This document shows, in pieces, positions 35,998 through 44,608 of a DNA stretch of 64,000 nt (its first letter is position 1; the number at the start of each line of letters is the position of its first letter). The notes under the pieces are model-generated. The model saw nothing but the letters and a program-made list of their open reading frames with translations, had not been told where the DNA came from and made no database searches. The translations under genes and the position numbers were made by a program. The DNA comes from Falsirhodobacter algicola (GTDB lineage Bacteria; Pseudomonadota; Alphaproteobacteria; Rhodobacterales; Rhodobacteraceae). The stretch lies in contig NZ_CP047289.1 of NCBI RefSeq assembly GCF_018279165.1, positions 1,672,501-1,736,500 on the forward strand. The letters are read 5' to 3'.

Positions 35998-37217
35998 ACA
36001 CGATTGTAAGGAATGCGCGCCTGCCGGGTGCCGAGACGGCGGTCGACATCCTCGTGCAGAACGGAAAATTCGCGGCCATCGCGCCGAACCTTTCCGCCAC
36101 CGGCGAAGAGATCGACGCCAAGGGCCGTCTCATCGCCCCCGGCTTCATCGAAACGCATATCCACCTCGACAAATCCTGCATCGTGGACCGCTGCTCCTCC
36201 CGCAAGGGCGATCTGCCCGAAGCGATCGCAGAGGTCGCGCGGGTGAAGACGGCCTTCACCGCCGAGGATGTCTACACCCGCGCCAAACGCACGCTGGAAA
36301 AGGCGATCCTTCAGGGCACGACCCATATGCGCACGCATGTCGAGGTCGATCCCGGCATCGGCATGCGGGGTTTCGACGGGGTTCTGGCGCTGATCGAGGA
36401 ATATCGCTGGGCCATCGACATCGAGATCTGCGTCTTTCCCCAAGAAGGCCTGCTGAACAACCCCGGGACCGACACCCTGATGGTCGAGGCGCTGACGCGC
36501 GGGGCCCGCGTCGTCGGTGCCGCGCCCTATACCGACAGCGATCCGCAGGGCCAGATCGACCGCGTGTTCGAGATGGCGCGGGATTTCGATGTCGATATCG
36601 ACATGCATTTGGATTTCGGCGCATCGGCGGATCAACTGGATCTGGAATATGTCTGCGCGCTGACCGACCGTTTCGGCTATGGCGGGCGCGTTGCCATCGG
36701 CCATGCGACCAAACTCGCCTTTGCCGATCCGGGCCGCTTCACCGCATCCGCCAAACGTCTGGCGGATGCGGGGGTGGCGCTGACGGTGCTGCCGTCGACC
36801 GATCTCTTCCTGATGGGCCGGGATTCCACATGCGGCCATCCCCGCGGCGTGACCCACAGCCACAAGCTGCTGCATCACGGCGTGAACTGCTCGCTCTCGA
36901 CCAACAACGTGCTGAACCCGTTCACCCCCTTCGGCGATTGCTCGTTGGTGCGGATGGCGAACCTCAACGCCAATATCTGCCATATCGGTTCGGCGGCCGA
37001 TATCGAGGAATGCTTCAACATGGTCACGACGCGGTCCGCCCGGCTCCTGAACCTGAAGGATTACGGCATCGCGGTCGGCAACACGGCCGATTTCTGCATC
37101 CTCGACAGCGACAACCCGGTCTCGGCGGTCGCCGAACTCGCCCCCGTCCTTGACGTGTTCAAACGCGGGCGGCGGACCGTCACGCGAGCGCCGGCCGAGA
37201 TGCACCGCCCCCACTGA
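35994..37217 (+). CDS. Cytosine deaminase/AtzC-like amidohydrolase
   Basis: 407 residues of the CodA/AtzC amidohydrolase group. The metal-binding pair is in ETHIHLDKS (His55, His57), IGHATKL is near residue 235 and the conserved STNNVLNPFTPFGD is near 301-314. The TIM barrel is cytoplasmic. Family members deaminate cytosine, isoguanine or N-isopropylammelide. Coupled to the AtzH-amidase fusion, it probably acts one step before or after it on the same compound. Confidence 0.88.
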   Translation: MNTIVRNARLPGAETAVDILVQNGKFAAIAPNLSATGEEIDAKGRLIAPGFIETHIHLDKSCIVDRCSSRKGDLPEAIAEVARVKTAFTAEDVYTRAKRTLEKAILQGTTHMRTHVEVDPGIGMRGFDGVLALIEEYRWAIDIEICVFPQEGLLNNPGTDTLMVEALTRGARVVGAAPYTDSDPQGQIDRVFEMARDFDVDIDMHLDFGASADQLDLEYVCALTDRFGYGGRVAIGHATKLAFADPGRFTASAKRLADAGVALTVLPSTDLFLMGRDSTCGHPRGVTHSHKLLHHGVNCSLSTNNVLNPFTPFGDCSLVRMANLNANICHIGSAADIEECFNMVTTRSARLLNLKDYGIAVGNTADFCILDSDNPVSAVAELAPVLDVFKRGRRTVTRAPAEMHRPH

Positions 37218-37224
37218 CGATGCC

Positions 37225-37245
37225 GGGGCCGCACCCTGCGGCCCC
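37225..37245. terminator. Bidirectional hairpin terminator
   Basis: GGGGCCGCA (37225-37233) pairs with TGCGGCCCC (37237-37245) over CCC, between the convergent amidohydrolase and TetR genes. Confidence 0.65.
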
Positions 37246-37252
37246 CGCCCGA

Positions 37253-37915
37253 TCAGGTCCGGTCGGCCGACAGATAGCGGTGCACGACATCCACCGCGAT
37301 ACGCCGCTGCACATCCAGCCATTCCGGCGCGCCCAGATCCTCCTCCAGCATCACGGATAGCGTGCTGCGCTGGGACTGATGCACGATGCACAGTGACAGG
37401 ATCGTCACATAGAGGTGCTTGGCGTCGATCTTCACCTTGATGTCGCCGCTCTCATACCCCCGCTCCAGCAGGTTCGTCAGCGCGCCGATCAGCGATTGCG
37501 TGGATTCCGACACGATCGGCAGCCGCCGGACGAATTGCCCGCCCGACACGTTCTCGCTGCGGATCAGCGCCACGAATTCCGGGTGATCGCGCATGTAGTC
37601 ATAGGTGAATTCCACCAACTGCCGGATGCCGTCCAGCGGCGCCTTCGCCGTCAGATCGAAGGTCTGTTCATGCTGGCGGATGCGGACATAGATATCCGCG
37701 AGCACGGCCAGATAGAGTTCGTCCTTGCTGCCGAAATAGCGGTAGATCATCTGCACATTCGCCCCGGAGGCGTTGGCGATGCGGTCCACGCGCGCGCCGG
37801 TGAAACCGTGCTCGGCGAAATCCTCGCGGGCGGCGTCTAGAATGCGTTTGCGCGTGGCGGCGGCGTCGCGCTTGCGCGGCGTTTTCTGCCCCTCCTCGGA
37901 ATCGGTATCACGCAT
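37253..37915 (-). CDS. TetR/AcrR-family transcriptional regulator
   Basis: 220 residues. The N-terminal TetR domain (about 18-68) reads RILDAAREDFAEHGFTGARVDRIANASGANVQMIYRYFGSKDELY, and the C-terminal half is all-helical for ligand binding and dimerisation. It lies between the amidase operon and the Liv operon. A candidate operator sits in its divergent promoter region, so it probably represses both. The ATG at 37915 fits the domain better than the longer frame. Confidence 0.92.
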   Translation of the reverse strand: MRDTDSEEGQKTPRKRDAAATRKRILDAAREDFAEHGFTGARVDRIANASGANVQMIYRYFGSKDELYLAVLADIYVRIRQHEQTFDLTAKAPLDGIRQLVEFTYDYMRDHPEFVALIRSENVSGGQFVRRLPIVSESTQSLIGALTNLLERGYESGDIKVKIDAKHLYVTILSLCIVHQSQRSTLSVMLEEDLGAPEWLDVQRRIAVDVVHRYLSADRT

Positions 37916-38063
37916 GGGTTCGCCTTTCTTGCGCCGAAAAATGTCGCATCCGGGGGCCGGGTCGACGGTTTTGTGGACATCCCGCGCCATGGTTGCCCTG
38001 TGCGGCGGGTTTCCCCTGAAAAACCGCTGGCGCCCGCGCCGGAATCCCCGGACTTCTATGTAT

Positions 38064-38075
38064 GTGAACTCTTAC
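38064..38075. promoter_or_regulatory. Candidate TetR operator GTGAACTCTTAC
   Basis: It lies between the divergent TetR gene and the Liv binding-protein gene, 70 bp before the latter. The core matches the site at 34350-34361 (GTRAAC-W-CTTAC). Confidence 0.5.
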
Positions 38076-38144
38076 TTTCATATTGCACGCAGCTGAAGCG
38101 CCTTTCGAAAGGCCGTGCAGCGTGCTTACAGGAAAGCGCGACAA

Positions 38145-39323
38145 ATGGCACATCCCACTCTTCGAACCACCCTTCTTGCTGCCGCCTTCGGCACTCTTGC
38201 ACCTTTCGCGGTCGCACAGGAACAGGACCCGATCAAGGTCGGTCTGGTCGCGGCGCTGTCGGGCGCATCCGCCCAATCAGGCGAGGCGATCACCCGCGGG
38301 CTGACCGTCGCGATCGACGAGATCAACGCCGGCGGCGGCCTCTTGGGCGGCCGGATGGTGGAACTGGTGTCGCGCGATGACCAATCGACCCCGCCCCGCG
38401 GCCTGACCGCCGCGCGCGAGCTGATCTACAACGAGGATGTCGCCGCCTTCTTCGGCGGGATCGACAGCCCGGTATCGCTGGCCATCGCCCCGCTCGCCAA
38501 TCAAGAAGCGACGCCCTTCATCTCGGTCTGGGCCGCCGCGACCGGGATCACGCAGAACGGCGCGGACCCGAACTACGTCTTCCGCGTCTCGGCCATCGAC
38601 ACGCTCGTGGATGTGAAGCTGCTGGATTATGCCAACACCGAATTCGACGCGACCAAGGTCGGCCTGATGCTCATCAACAACTCGTGGGGCGCATCGAACG
38701 AAGAGGGCCTCGAAGCCGCCGACGCGGCGAACGACGCGGTGGAGATCGTCGGCACCGAAAAGTTCGAGAACGCCGATGTCGATATGTCGCCGCAGCTCTC
38801 GCGCCTGCGCGACGCCGGGGCCGAGGCGATCGTTCTGGTCACGAATGCGCCGCCCGGCGCACAGATGATGAAATCGCGCGAACGGATGGGTTGGGATGTG
38901 CCGGTCGTGTCGCATTGGGGCATTTCGGGCGGGCGCTTCCCGGAACTGGCCGGACCCACGGCGGGGGACGCGCATTTCGTGCAGACCTTCAGCTTCTACG
39001 GCGATCAGACCGAAAAGGGCGAGGCGGTGATGGACGCCCTGAAATCGCGCTATCCCGACATCTCCGGCCCTGCGGACATCTTCGCGCCGGTGGGCACGGC
39101 CAACGCCTATGACGCGATGCAGCTTCTGGCCCGCGCGATCGAGCAGGCCGGCTCCACCGATGGCGACGCGATCCGCACCGCCCTCGAAACCCTCGACGCC
39201 CCCTATGAAGGGCTGATCAAGACCTATGACAGCCCCTTCAGCGCCACCGAGCACGACGCGCTGAGCCCGGACGATTACGTCATGGTCCGCTATGACGGCG
39301 ATGAGATCGTGCCGGCGAACTGA
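38145..39323 (+). CDS. Branched-chain-type ABC importer binding protein
   Basis: 392 residues with a signal peptide (1-24, AVAQEQD junction) and the Leu/Ile/Val-binding family pattern PIKVGLVAALSGASAQSGEAITRGL, then INAGGGLLGG and GPADIFAPVGTANAYDAM. Within this cluster the ligand may be an amide or heterocycle rather than an amino acid. AGGAAAG precedes the ATG. Confidence 0.92.
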   Translation: MAHPTLRTTLLAAAFGTLAPFAVAQEQDPIKVGLVAALSGASAQSGEAITRGLTVAIDEINAGGGLLGGRMVELVSRDDQSTPPRGLTAARELIYNEDVAAFFGGIDSPVSLAIAPLANQEATPFISVWAAATGITQNGADPNYVFRVSAIDTLVDVKLLDYANTEFDATKVGLMLINNSWGASNEEGLEAADAANDAVEIVGTEKFENADVDMSPQLSRLRDAGAEAIVLVTNAPPGAQMMKSRERMGWDVPVVSHWGISGGRFPELAGPTAGDAHFVQTFSFYGDQTEKGEAVMDALKSRYPDISGPADIFAPVGTANAYDAMQLLARAIEQAGSTDGDAIRTALETLDAPYEGLIKTYDSPFSATEHDALSPDDYVMVRYDGDEIVPAN

Positions 39324-39330
39324 CACGGAC

Positions 39331-39351
39331 GGCCCTGCCCCCCGCAGGGCC
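39331..39351 (+). terminator. Hairpin between binding-protein gene and permease genes
   Basis: GGCCCTGC (39331-39338) pairs with GCAGGGCC (39344-39351) over five C residues, just after the binding-protein stop. It is a likely attenuator or mRNA stabiliser. Confidence 0.55.
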
Positions 39352-39371
39352 CCTATCCCCGGAATTCCATC

Positions 39372-40247
39372 ATGATCTTCTTCTCCGCCGTCATTTCCGG
39401 CATCGCGCTCGGCAGCATGTACGGGCTGCTGGCGCTCGGCTTCTATGTCACCTTCGTCGTCTCGCGCACGGTGAACTTCTCGCAGGGCTCGACCATGATG
39501 CTCTCGGCCGTGCTGTGCTTCACCTTCTGTATCACGCTCGGATGGCCTGCCCCGCTGGCCATCGCCGCAGCCATCCTGGCCAGCGGCGTCTGGAGCGTCG
39601 TGGTGGAGCGCATCGCCGTCCGCCCCTTCGTCCGGCGCCGGTCCGAGGCATGGCTCATGGCGACGGTCGCCCTCGGGATCATCCTCGACAACGTGGTCCT
39701 GTTCACCTTCGGACGGGAGCCGCGCGGCCTGCCCGCGACATGGCTCACCTCCTCCACCGTCGATCTTTTAGGCGTGCGCGTGCAGTTGCAGCAGCTTCTG
39801 ATCCCGGTGGTGGGCCTCGGCCTCGCCTTCGCGCTCAGCTACTTCTCCCGCCGGACGCGCCACGGGCTGGCGATGCTGGCCGTGGTTCAGAACGAAGGGG
39901 CCGCGCGCCTGATGGGGATCAACGTCGGCATCGCGGTGTCGGCCTCCTTTGCCATTTCGGGGATCTACGCGGGCGTGGCGGGGGTGCTGATCGCACCGCT
40001 CTTCACGATCTCGTCCACGATGGGCACGCTGTTCGGCATCAAGGCCTTCGCGGTCGCGATCCTCGGCGGCATCACCAGCCCATGGGGCGTGATGTTCGCC
40101 GGCATCCTCTACGGCGTCGCCGAGCAGGTGATCACGGCGACCTTCGGGTCCGCCTATACGCAGATCGCGGCCTTCTCTCTGGTGATCGTGGTCCTTGCTC
40201 TGTGCCCTCAGGGGCTGTTCGGCCGTGCGGAGGCGGTGAAGGTTTGA
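39372..40247 (+). CDS. livH: Branched-chain-type ABC importer permease LivH
   Basis: 291 residues with eight membrane helices and the LivH landmarks ALGSMYGLLALGFYVTFVVSRTVNFSQGS (about 7-35) and AVAILGGITSPWG (about 226-238). It pairs with the LivM half of the next protein. The stop overlaps the TTG of the fusion gene. Confidence 0.93.
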   Translation: MIFFSAVISGIALGSMYGLLALGFYVTFVVSRTVNFSQGSTMMLSAVLCFTFCITLGWPAPLAIAAAILASGVWSVVVERIAVRPFVRRRSEAWLMATVALGIILDNVVLFTFGREPRGLPATWLTSSTVDLLGVRVQLQQLLIPVVGLGLAFALSYFSRRTRHGLAMLAVVQNEGAARLMGINVGIAVSASFAISGIYAGVAGVLIAPLFTISSTMGTLFGIKAFAVAILGGITSPWGVMFAGILYGVAEQVITATFGSAYTQIAAFSLVIVVLALCPQGLFGRAEAVKV

Positions 40248-42733
40248 AACACGCAACGCTTCTGACCGGCCTTGCCTGCGCCCTCCTTGCGGCGGCGGGC
40301 ATCCTCGTCGGCAACGGCTATCAACTGTTCGTTCTGTCGATCATGGGCCTGACGGCCATCGTCGGTGTCGGGCTGAACATCCTCGTCGGGATGACGGGGC
40401 AGATCTCGCTCGGCCATGTGGGGTTCTATGCCCTCGGGGCCTACACCGTCGCCATCCTGACCGGGCAATACGGGTGGAGCTTCTGGCTCGCCCTGCCCGC
40501 CGCGGGTCTTCTGTCCGGCGCGGTCGGTGCCCTTCTGTCGATCCCGGCCTTGCGCGTCCGGGGGCCCTATCTTGCGATGATCACCATCGCCTTCGGCTTC
40601 ATCGTCGAACAGGGCGCGGCCGAGATGGACTGGCTGACCAATGGCTGGAACGGCATCATGGGGATCGCGCCGCCCCGCCTCTTGGGGGAAAGCCTGCGCC
40701 CCCGCGGCATCGCCGTGCTGATCCTCGGGCTCACGGTGCTGTCGGTGCTGTTCTACGCGATGTTCAGCCGCAGCGTCTGGGGCCACGCGCTCCGGGCCCT
40801 GCGCGAGGCGCCGATCGCGTCGCAGTCGCTGGGGCTCGACCCGGTACGGCTCCGGGTGGTCGCCTTCGCCGTGTCGGCGGTCTTTGCCGGGGTCGCGGGC
40901 GGTGTCTATGCGGTCCTGTCGGCCTTCGTCAGCCCCGAGAGTTTTCCGTTCTTCGAATCGATCCTCTTCCTTCTGGTGGTGATGATCGGCGGCGTGGACC
41001 GGACCTTGGGGCCGATCTTCGGCGCCGCCGTGGTCGTGCTCTTGCCCGAGGCGTTTTCGTGGCTGGCCGAATACCGGCTGCTCTTCATCGGGCTTCTGCT
41101 GCTGCTCGTGCTGACGGCGGCACCGAGTGGCATCGTCGGCGCGGCGGCGCGACTGATCCCGCCCCGCAAGGCGCGCGATGTTCCGACCGATGCCGACGCC
41201 CTGCCCGCCGGAAAACTGATCCGCGATCCGGGTCCGAACCCCCTCGTGGTGGAGGATCTGTCGATCCAGTTCGGCGGGTTGAAGGCGGTGGACGGGGTCC
41301 GCTTCACCGCCCAGACGGGGCGCGTCACCAGCCTGATCGGGCCGAACGGCGCGGGCAAGACGACCGCCCTGAACCTGATCACCGGCATCTACCGACCGAC
41401 GCGCGGCAGCGTCCGTCTGGGAGATGCGCGGCTCGACGGCCTTGCGCAGCATGTCGTGGCCCGCGCCGGGATCGCGCGCACCTATCAGACGACGCAGCTT
41501 TTCCAAAAGCTGAGCGTTCTGGAAAACGTGCTCGTGCCCATGACGGGCGGGCGCGCGGGGTTCGGCGCCATCGCGGCCCGGCTCGCCAGCCCCGAACGGA
41601 TCGCGCGCGCCCGCGCCTTGCTGGCCTTCGTCGGCTATCGCGGCGATCTGCACGCCGAGGCCGCGTCCCTTGCCCATGTCGACCGCCGTCTGGTGGAGAT
41701 TGCGCGGGCGCTGGCCTTCGATCCGGCCATGCTGCTGCTGGACGAACCCGCAGCGGGCCTGAGCGAGGAAGACACCCGGACGCTGGCGCGGACCATCCAG
41801 ACCATCGCCGAGGCCGGAATCGGCGTGCTCTTGATCGAACATGACATGGGCCTCGTCATGTCCATCTCCGATCATGTCGTCGTGCTGGATGCGGGCCGGC
41901 TGATCGCCCAAGGCCCGCCGGACATGGTCCGCACCGATCCGAAGGTGCGGCGCGCCTATCTGGGGGAGCGGGCGGAGACTGCGGGCGCACGCGCCGCCCC
42001 GCGCCCGCCTGGGATCGCGCCGGTCCTGGCGACGCGTGGCCTTCGCTGCGGCTATGGCGCGGCGGATGTGCTGCGCGAGGTCGATCTGGAGGTGCGGCGC
42101 GGAGAGTTGGTGGCCGTCCTCGGCCCGAACGGCGCGGGCAAGACGACGCTGATGCGCGCGCTGGCGGGCCTGCACCGGCCCGTCGAGGGGGGCATCCTGC
42201 TGAACGGCGCGGATGTGTCCGGCCATGGGGCGAACCGGCTGGCGCGGCAGGGGCTCGCGCTCGTTCCCGAGGGGCGTCAGGTCTTCGGCGATCTGAGCGT
42301 GATCCAGAACATCCGCCTCGGCGCCTATGGCAGACCGCCCGAGGATCTCGACGCGGCGGTGGAGGAGATGCTCGACCGGTATCCGCGCCTGCGCGAGCGG
42401 GCCGAACAGCGGGCGGGGCTGCTTTCGGGCGGGGAGCAGCAGATGCTGGCCATCGCGCGCGGCCTGATCTCGCGGCCCGATGTCCTCTTGCTGGACGAAC
42501 CGTCGCTTGGCCTTGCCCCGGCGATCATCCGCGAGCTCTATGACGGGCTGTCGGATCTGCGCGATGCCGGGGCCACCATCCTATTGGTCGATCAGATGGC
42601 CGATATGGCGCTGTCCATCGCCGACCATGCCTATGTGCTGGCCGATGGCCGCATCGTCTCCGCCGGAACGGCGGCCGCGATCCGCAGCGACCGCACGCTG
42701 GACGAGGCCTATCTGGGTGCCGCCGCCTCCTGA
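40244..42733 (+). CDS. LivM-LivG-LivF triple fusion: permease and two ATPases in one chain
   Basis: 829 residues in one uninterrupted frame. Residues 1-305 are LivM (NILVGMTGQISLGHVGFYALGAY at 45-67; FLLVVMIGGVDRTLGPIFGA). A linker (306-332) leads to LivG (333-585), with Walker A GPNGAGKTT at 366-374 and Walker B LLLDEPAAGL at 497-506. A short linker leads to LivF (595-829), with Walker A at 627-635, signature LSGGEQQ at 727-733 and Walker B at 748-757. The LivG signature is LAHVD at 476-480 instead of LSxGQ/LAHGD. TTG at 40244 overlaps the livH stop. LivM-LivG fusions are known; all three together are unusual. Confidence 0.93.
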   Translation: MKHATLLTGLACALLAAAGILVGNGYQLFVLSIMGLTAIVGVGLNILVGMTGQISLGHVGFYALGAYTVAILTGQYGWSFWLALPAAGLLSGAVGALLSIPALRVRGPYLAMITIAFGFIVEQGAAEMDWLTNGWNGIMGIAPPRLLGESLRPRGIAVLILGLTVLSVLFYAMFSRSVWGHALRALREAPIASQSLGLDPVRLRVVAFAVSAVFAGVAGGVYAVLSAFVSPESFPFFESILFLLVVMIGGVDRTLGPIFGAAVVVLLPEAFSWLAEYRLLFIGLLLLLVLTAAPSGIVGAAARLIPPRKARDVPTDADALPAGKLIRDPGPNPLVVEDLSIQFGGLKAVDGVRFTAQTGRVTSLIGPNGAGKTTALNLITGIYRPTRGSVRLGDARLDGLAQHVVARAGIARTYQTTQLFQKLSVLENVLVPMTGGRAGFGAIAARLASPERIARARALLAFVGYRGDLHAEAASLAHVDRRLVEIARALAFDPAMLLLDEPAAGLSEEDTRTLARTIQTIAEAGIGVLLIEHDMGLVMSISDHVVVLDAGRLIAQGPPDMVRTDPKVRRAYLGERAETAGARAAPRPPGIAPVLATRGLRCGYGAADVLREVDLEVRRGELVAVLGPNGAGKTTLMRALAGLHRPVEGGILLNGADVSGHGANRLARQGLALVPEGRQVFGDLSVIQNIRLGAYGRPPEDLDAAVEEMLDRYPRLRERAEQRAGLLSGGEQQMLAIARGLISRPDVLLLDEPSLGLAPAIIRELYDGLSDLRDAGATILLVDQMADMALSIADHAYVLADGRIVSAGTAAAIRSDRTLDEAYLGAAAS

Positions 42734-42740
42734 GGGCGGC

Positions 42741-42782
42741 GGCGTATCGCGGGGGATCGCCTCGGTGCCCCCGCGATACGCC
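42741..42782. terminator. Bidirectional 15-bp hairpin terminator
   Basis: GGCGTATCGCGGGGG (42741-42755) pairs exactly with CCCCCGCGATACGCC (42768-42782), between the convergent Liv and TRAP operons. Confidence 0.8.
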
Positions 42783-42786
42783 CCGA

Positions 42787-44073
42787 TCATTCCCCGATGC
42801 CGGGATAGATCTGCGCCGGCAGCCACAGGCTGATTTCGGGAACCAGCGCGATCAGAACCAGCGCCGCCAGCGCCACGAAGATAAAGGGCAGCGATCCGAC
42901 CGCCGCCTGACGGTAGGTGATGCCGAGACTGCCCGCGACAAAGAGGTTCAGCCCCAGCGGCGGCGTGAACATCCCGATGGCAGCGTTGACGGCGATCATC
43001 ACGCCCAGATGCACCGGATCGATGCCCGCCGCCGTCGCCACCGTATAGAGGAACGGCACGAGGATGATGACGATCGAATTGGGATCGAGGAACATCCCCG
43101 CCACCAGCACGACGGCGTTGATCGCGATCAGCACGGTCAGACGGTCGGTCCCGATCCCCGCCAGCATGGACTGCACCGCCATGCCGAAGCCCGAGGTCGT
43201 CAGATACCATGCGAAGGCCGACGCGCTGGCGACGATGATCATGACCTGTGCCGTGGTGATGGCCGAATCCATCAAGACATCGCGCAGCCCCCGCAGGTCC
43301 ATCTCGCGGTAGATCGCAAGGGTGACGAAGGCGGCATAGGCCACGGTGACGGCCGCGGCCTCGGTCGGGGTGAACAGCCCGCCATAGATGCCGCCGAGCA
43401 CGATGAACGGGATCGCCAGCCCCCACGCGCTGTCGCGCAGGGCCGACAGGATTTCCGCCCCCGACCAGCCGCCGGTGCCCGCAAGGCCCTTCATCCGCGC
43501 ATAGACATAGGTGACGAGCAGGAACGCCGCGCCGTATACCAGCCCCGCGCCGATCCCGGCCATGAATAACGCGCCGATCGACACCCCCGTGACCGAGCCA
43601 TAGACGATCATGAAGATCGACGGCGGAATGACGATGCCGAGCGATCCCGCCCCCATCAGCAGCCCGATCGAGAAGGGCTTGCTGTAGCGCGCCTCGGTCA
43701 TCGTCGGCAGCATCAGCTTGCCGACGGCGACCACCGTGGCGGGGCTGGAGCCGGAGATGGCGCTGAAGAACATCGAACTGCACACCGAGGTCATGGCAAG
43801 CCCGCCCGGCATCGGCCCCACCAAGGCGATGGCCAGCCGGTTCAGCCGCCGCGACAGCCCGCCCGTCGCCATCAGATTGCCCGCAAGGATGAAGAACGGG
43901 ATCGCCATCAGGGGAAATTTGTCGATGCCGGAAAACAGGCGCTGGATGACCAGAACCGGCGGCGTCGGCGTGGTCAGCGCCAGGAACCCCAGCACGGGCA
44001 GCGCCAAGGTCAGAAAGATCGGCAGGCCAAGGATCAGAAGGGCAAGCAGGACGGCGGTGAAGCTGGGAAGCAT
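42787..44073 (-). CDS. dctM: TRAP transporter large permease (DctM)
   Basis: 428 residues, about twelve membrane helices, of the DctM family: PLMAIPFFILAGNLM (about 53-67), MTSVCSSMFFSAISGSSPATVVAVGKLMLPTM (about 93-124) and GMFTPPLGLNLFVAGS near residue 370. It carries the Na+-coupled transport step of a TRAP importer for an organic acid. Confidence 0.94.
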   Translation of the reverse strand: MLPSFTAVLLALLILGLPIFLTLALPVLGFLALTTPTPPVLVIQRLFSGIDKFPLMAIPFFILAGNLMATGGLSRRLNRLAIALVGPMPGGLAMTSVCSSMFFSAISGSSPATVVAVGKLMLPTMTEARYSKPFSIGLLMGAGSLGIVIPPSIFMIVYGSVTGVSIGALFMAGIGAGLVYGAAFLLVTYVYARMKGLAGTGGWSGAEILSALRDSAWGLAIPFIVLGGIYGGLFTPTEAAAVTVAYAAFVTLAIYREMDLRGLRDVLMDSAITTAQVMIIVASASAFAWYLTTSGFGMAVQSMLAGIGTDRLTVLIAINAVVLVAGMFLDPNSIVIILVPFLYTVATAAGIDPVHLGVMIAVNAAIGMFTPPLGLNLFVAGSLGITYRQAAVGSLPFIFVALAALVLIALVPEISLWLPAQIYPGIGE

Positions 44074-44098
44074 GAGGGGCGGCCTTGGAAGGGGGAGG

Positions 44099-44608
44099 TC
44101 AGGACATCAGGGCGGCGCGGTCGGCCGCACTGGGCGGAGAGGCCGCCACCTGCGCGAAACGCAGCGCCATCAGGGCGAACCCGATCGGAAGGGCGAGGTA
44201 GACCATCCACATCGGCCATTCGAGCGAGGGCGAGCGCTGATGGAACATCATCATCTGCCGGACAAGCTGCCAACCATACCACGCCAGCACCGCGCACCCG
44301 GCCGCAGAGGCGAGAAGCGTGGCGCGGACGAGCCGGAGGCCATGGCGGGCGGGCAGCGTCTCGGTCAGGGCGTCGATGCTGATATGGGCACCCTTGCGCG
44401 CCGCCGGACTGCCCCCGATGAACACCATCCAGACGATGGCATAGCGCGTGGCCTCGGCCGCCCAAGGCAGCGCGACATTGGCAAAGACGCGCAGCGCGAT
44501 GTCCGCGATCAGCACCGCCACCGACAGAACCAGAAGCGCGATCAGCAGAACGGCCTCGAGCGCCGACAGTATCCTGTCGGCGCCCCGTGCGATATGCCGC
44601 AGTGTCAC
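44099..44608 (-). CDS. dctQ: TRAP transporter small permease (DctQ)
   Basis: 169 residues with four membrane helices, the usual DctQ size, including WAAEATRYAIVWMVFIGGSPAARKGAHISID (about 49-79), the most conserved stretch. It joins DctM and the binding protein. Its ATG overlaps the binding-protein stop (ATGA). Confidence 0.92.
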   Translation of the reverse strand: MTLRHIARGADRILSALEAVLLIALLVLSVAVLIADIALRVFANVALPWAAEATRYAIVWMVFIGGSPAARKGAHISIDALTETLPARHGLRLVRATLLASAAGCAVLAWYGWQLVRQMMMFHQRSPSLEWPMWMVYLALPIGFALMALRFAQVAASPPSAADRAALMS

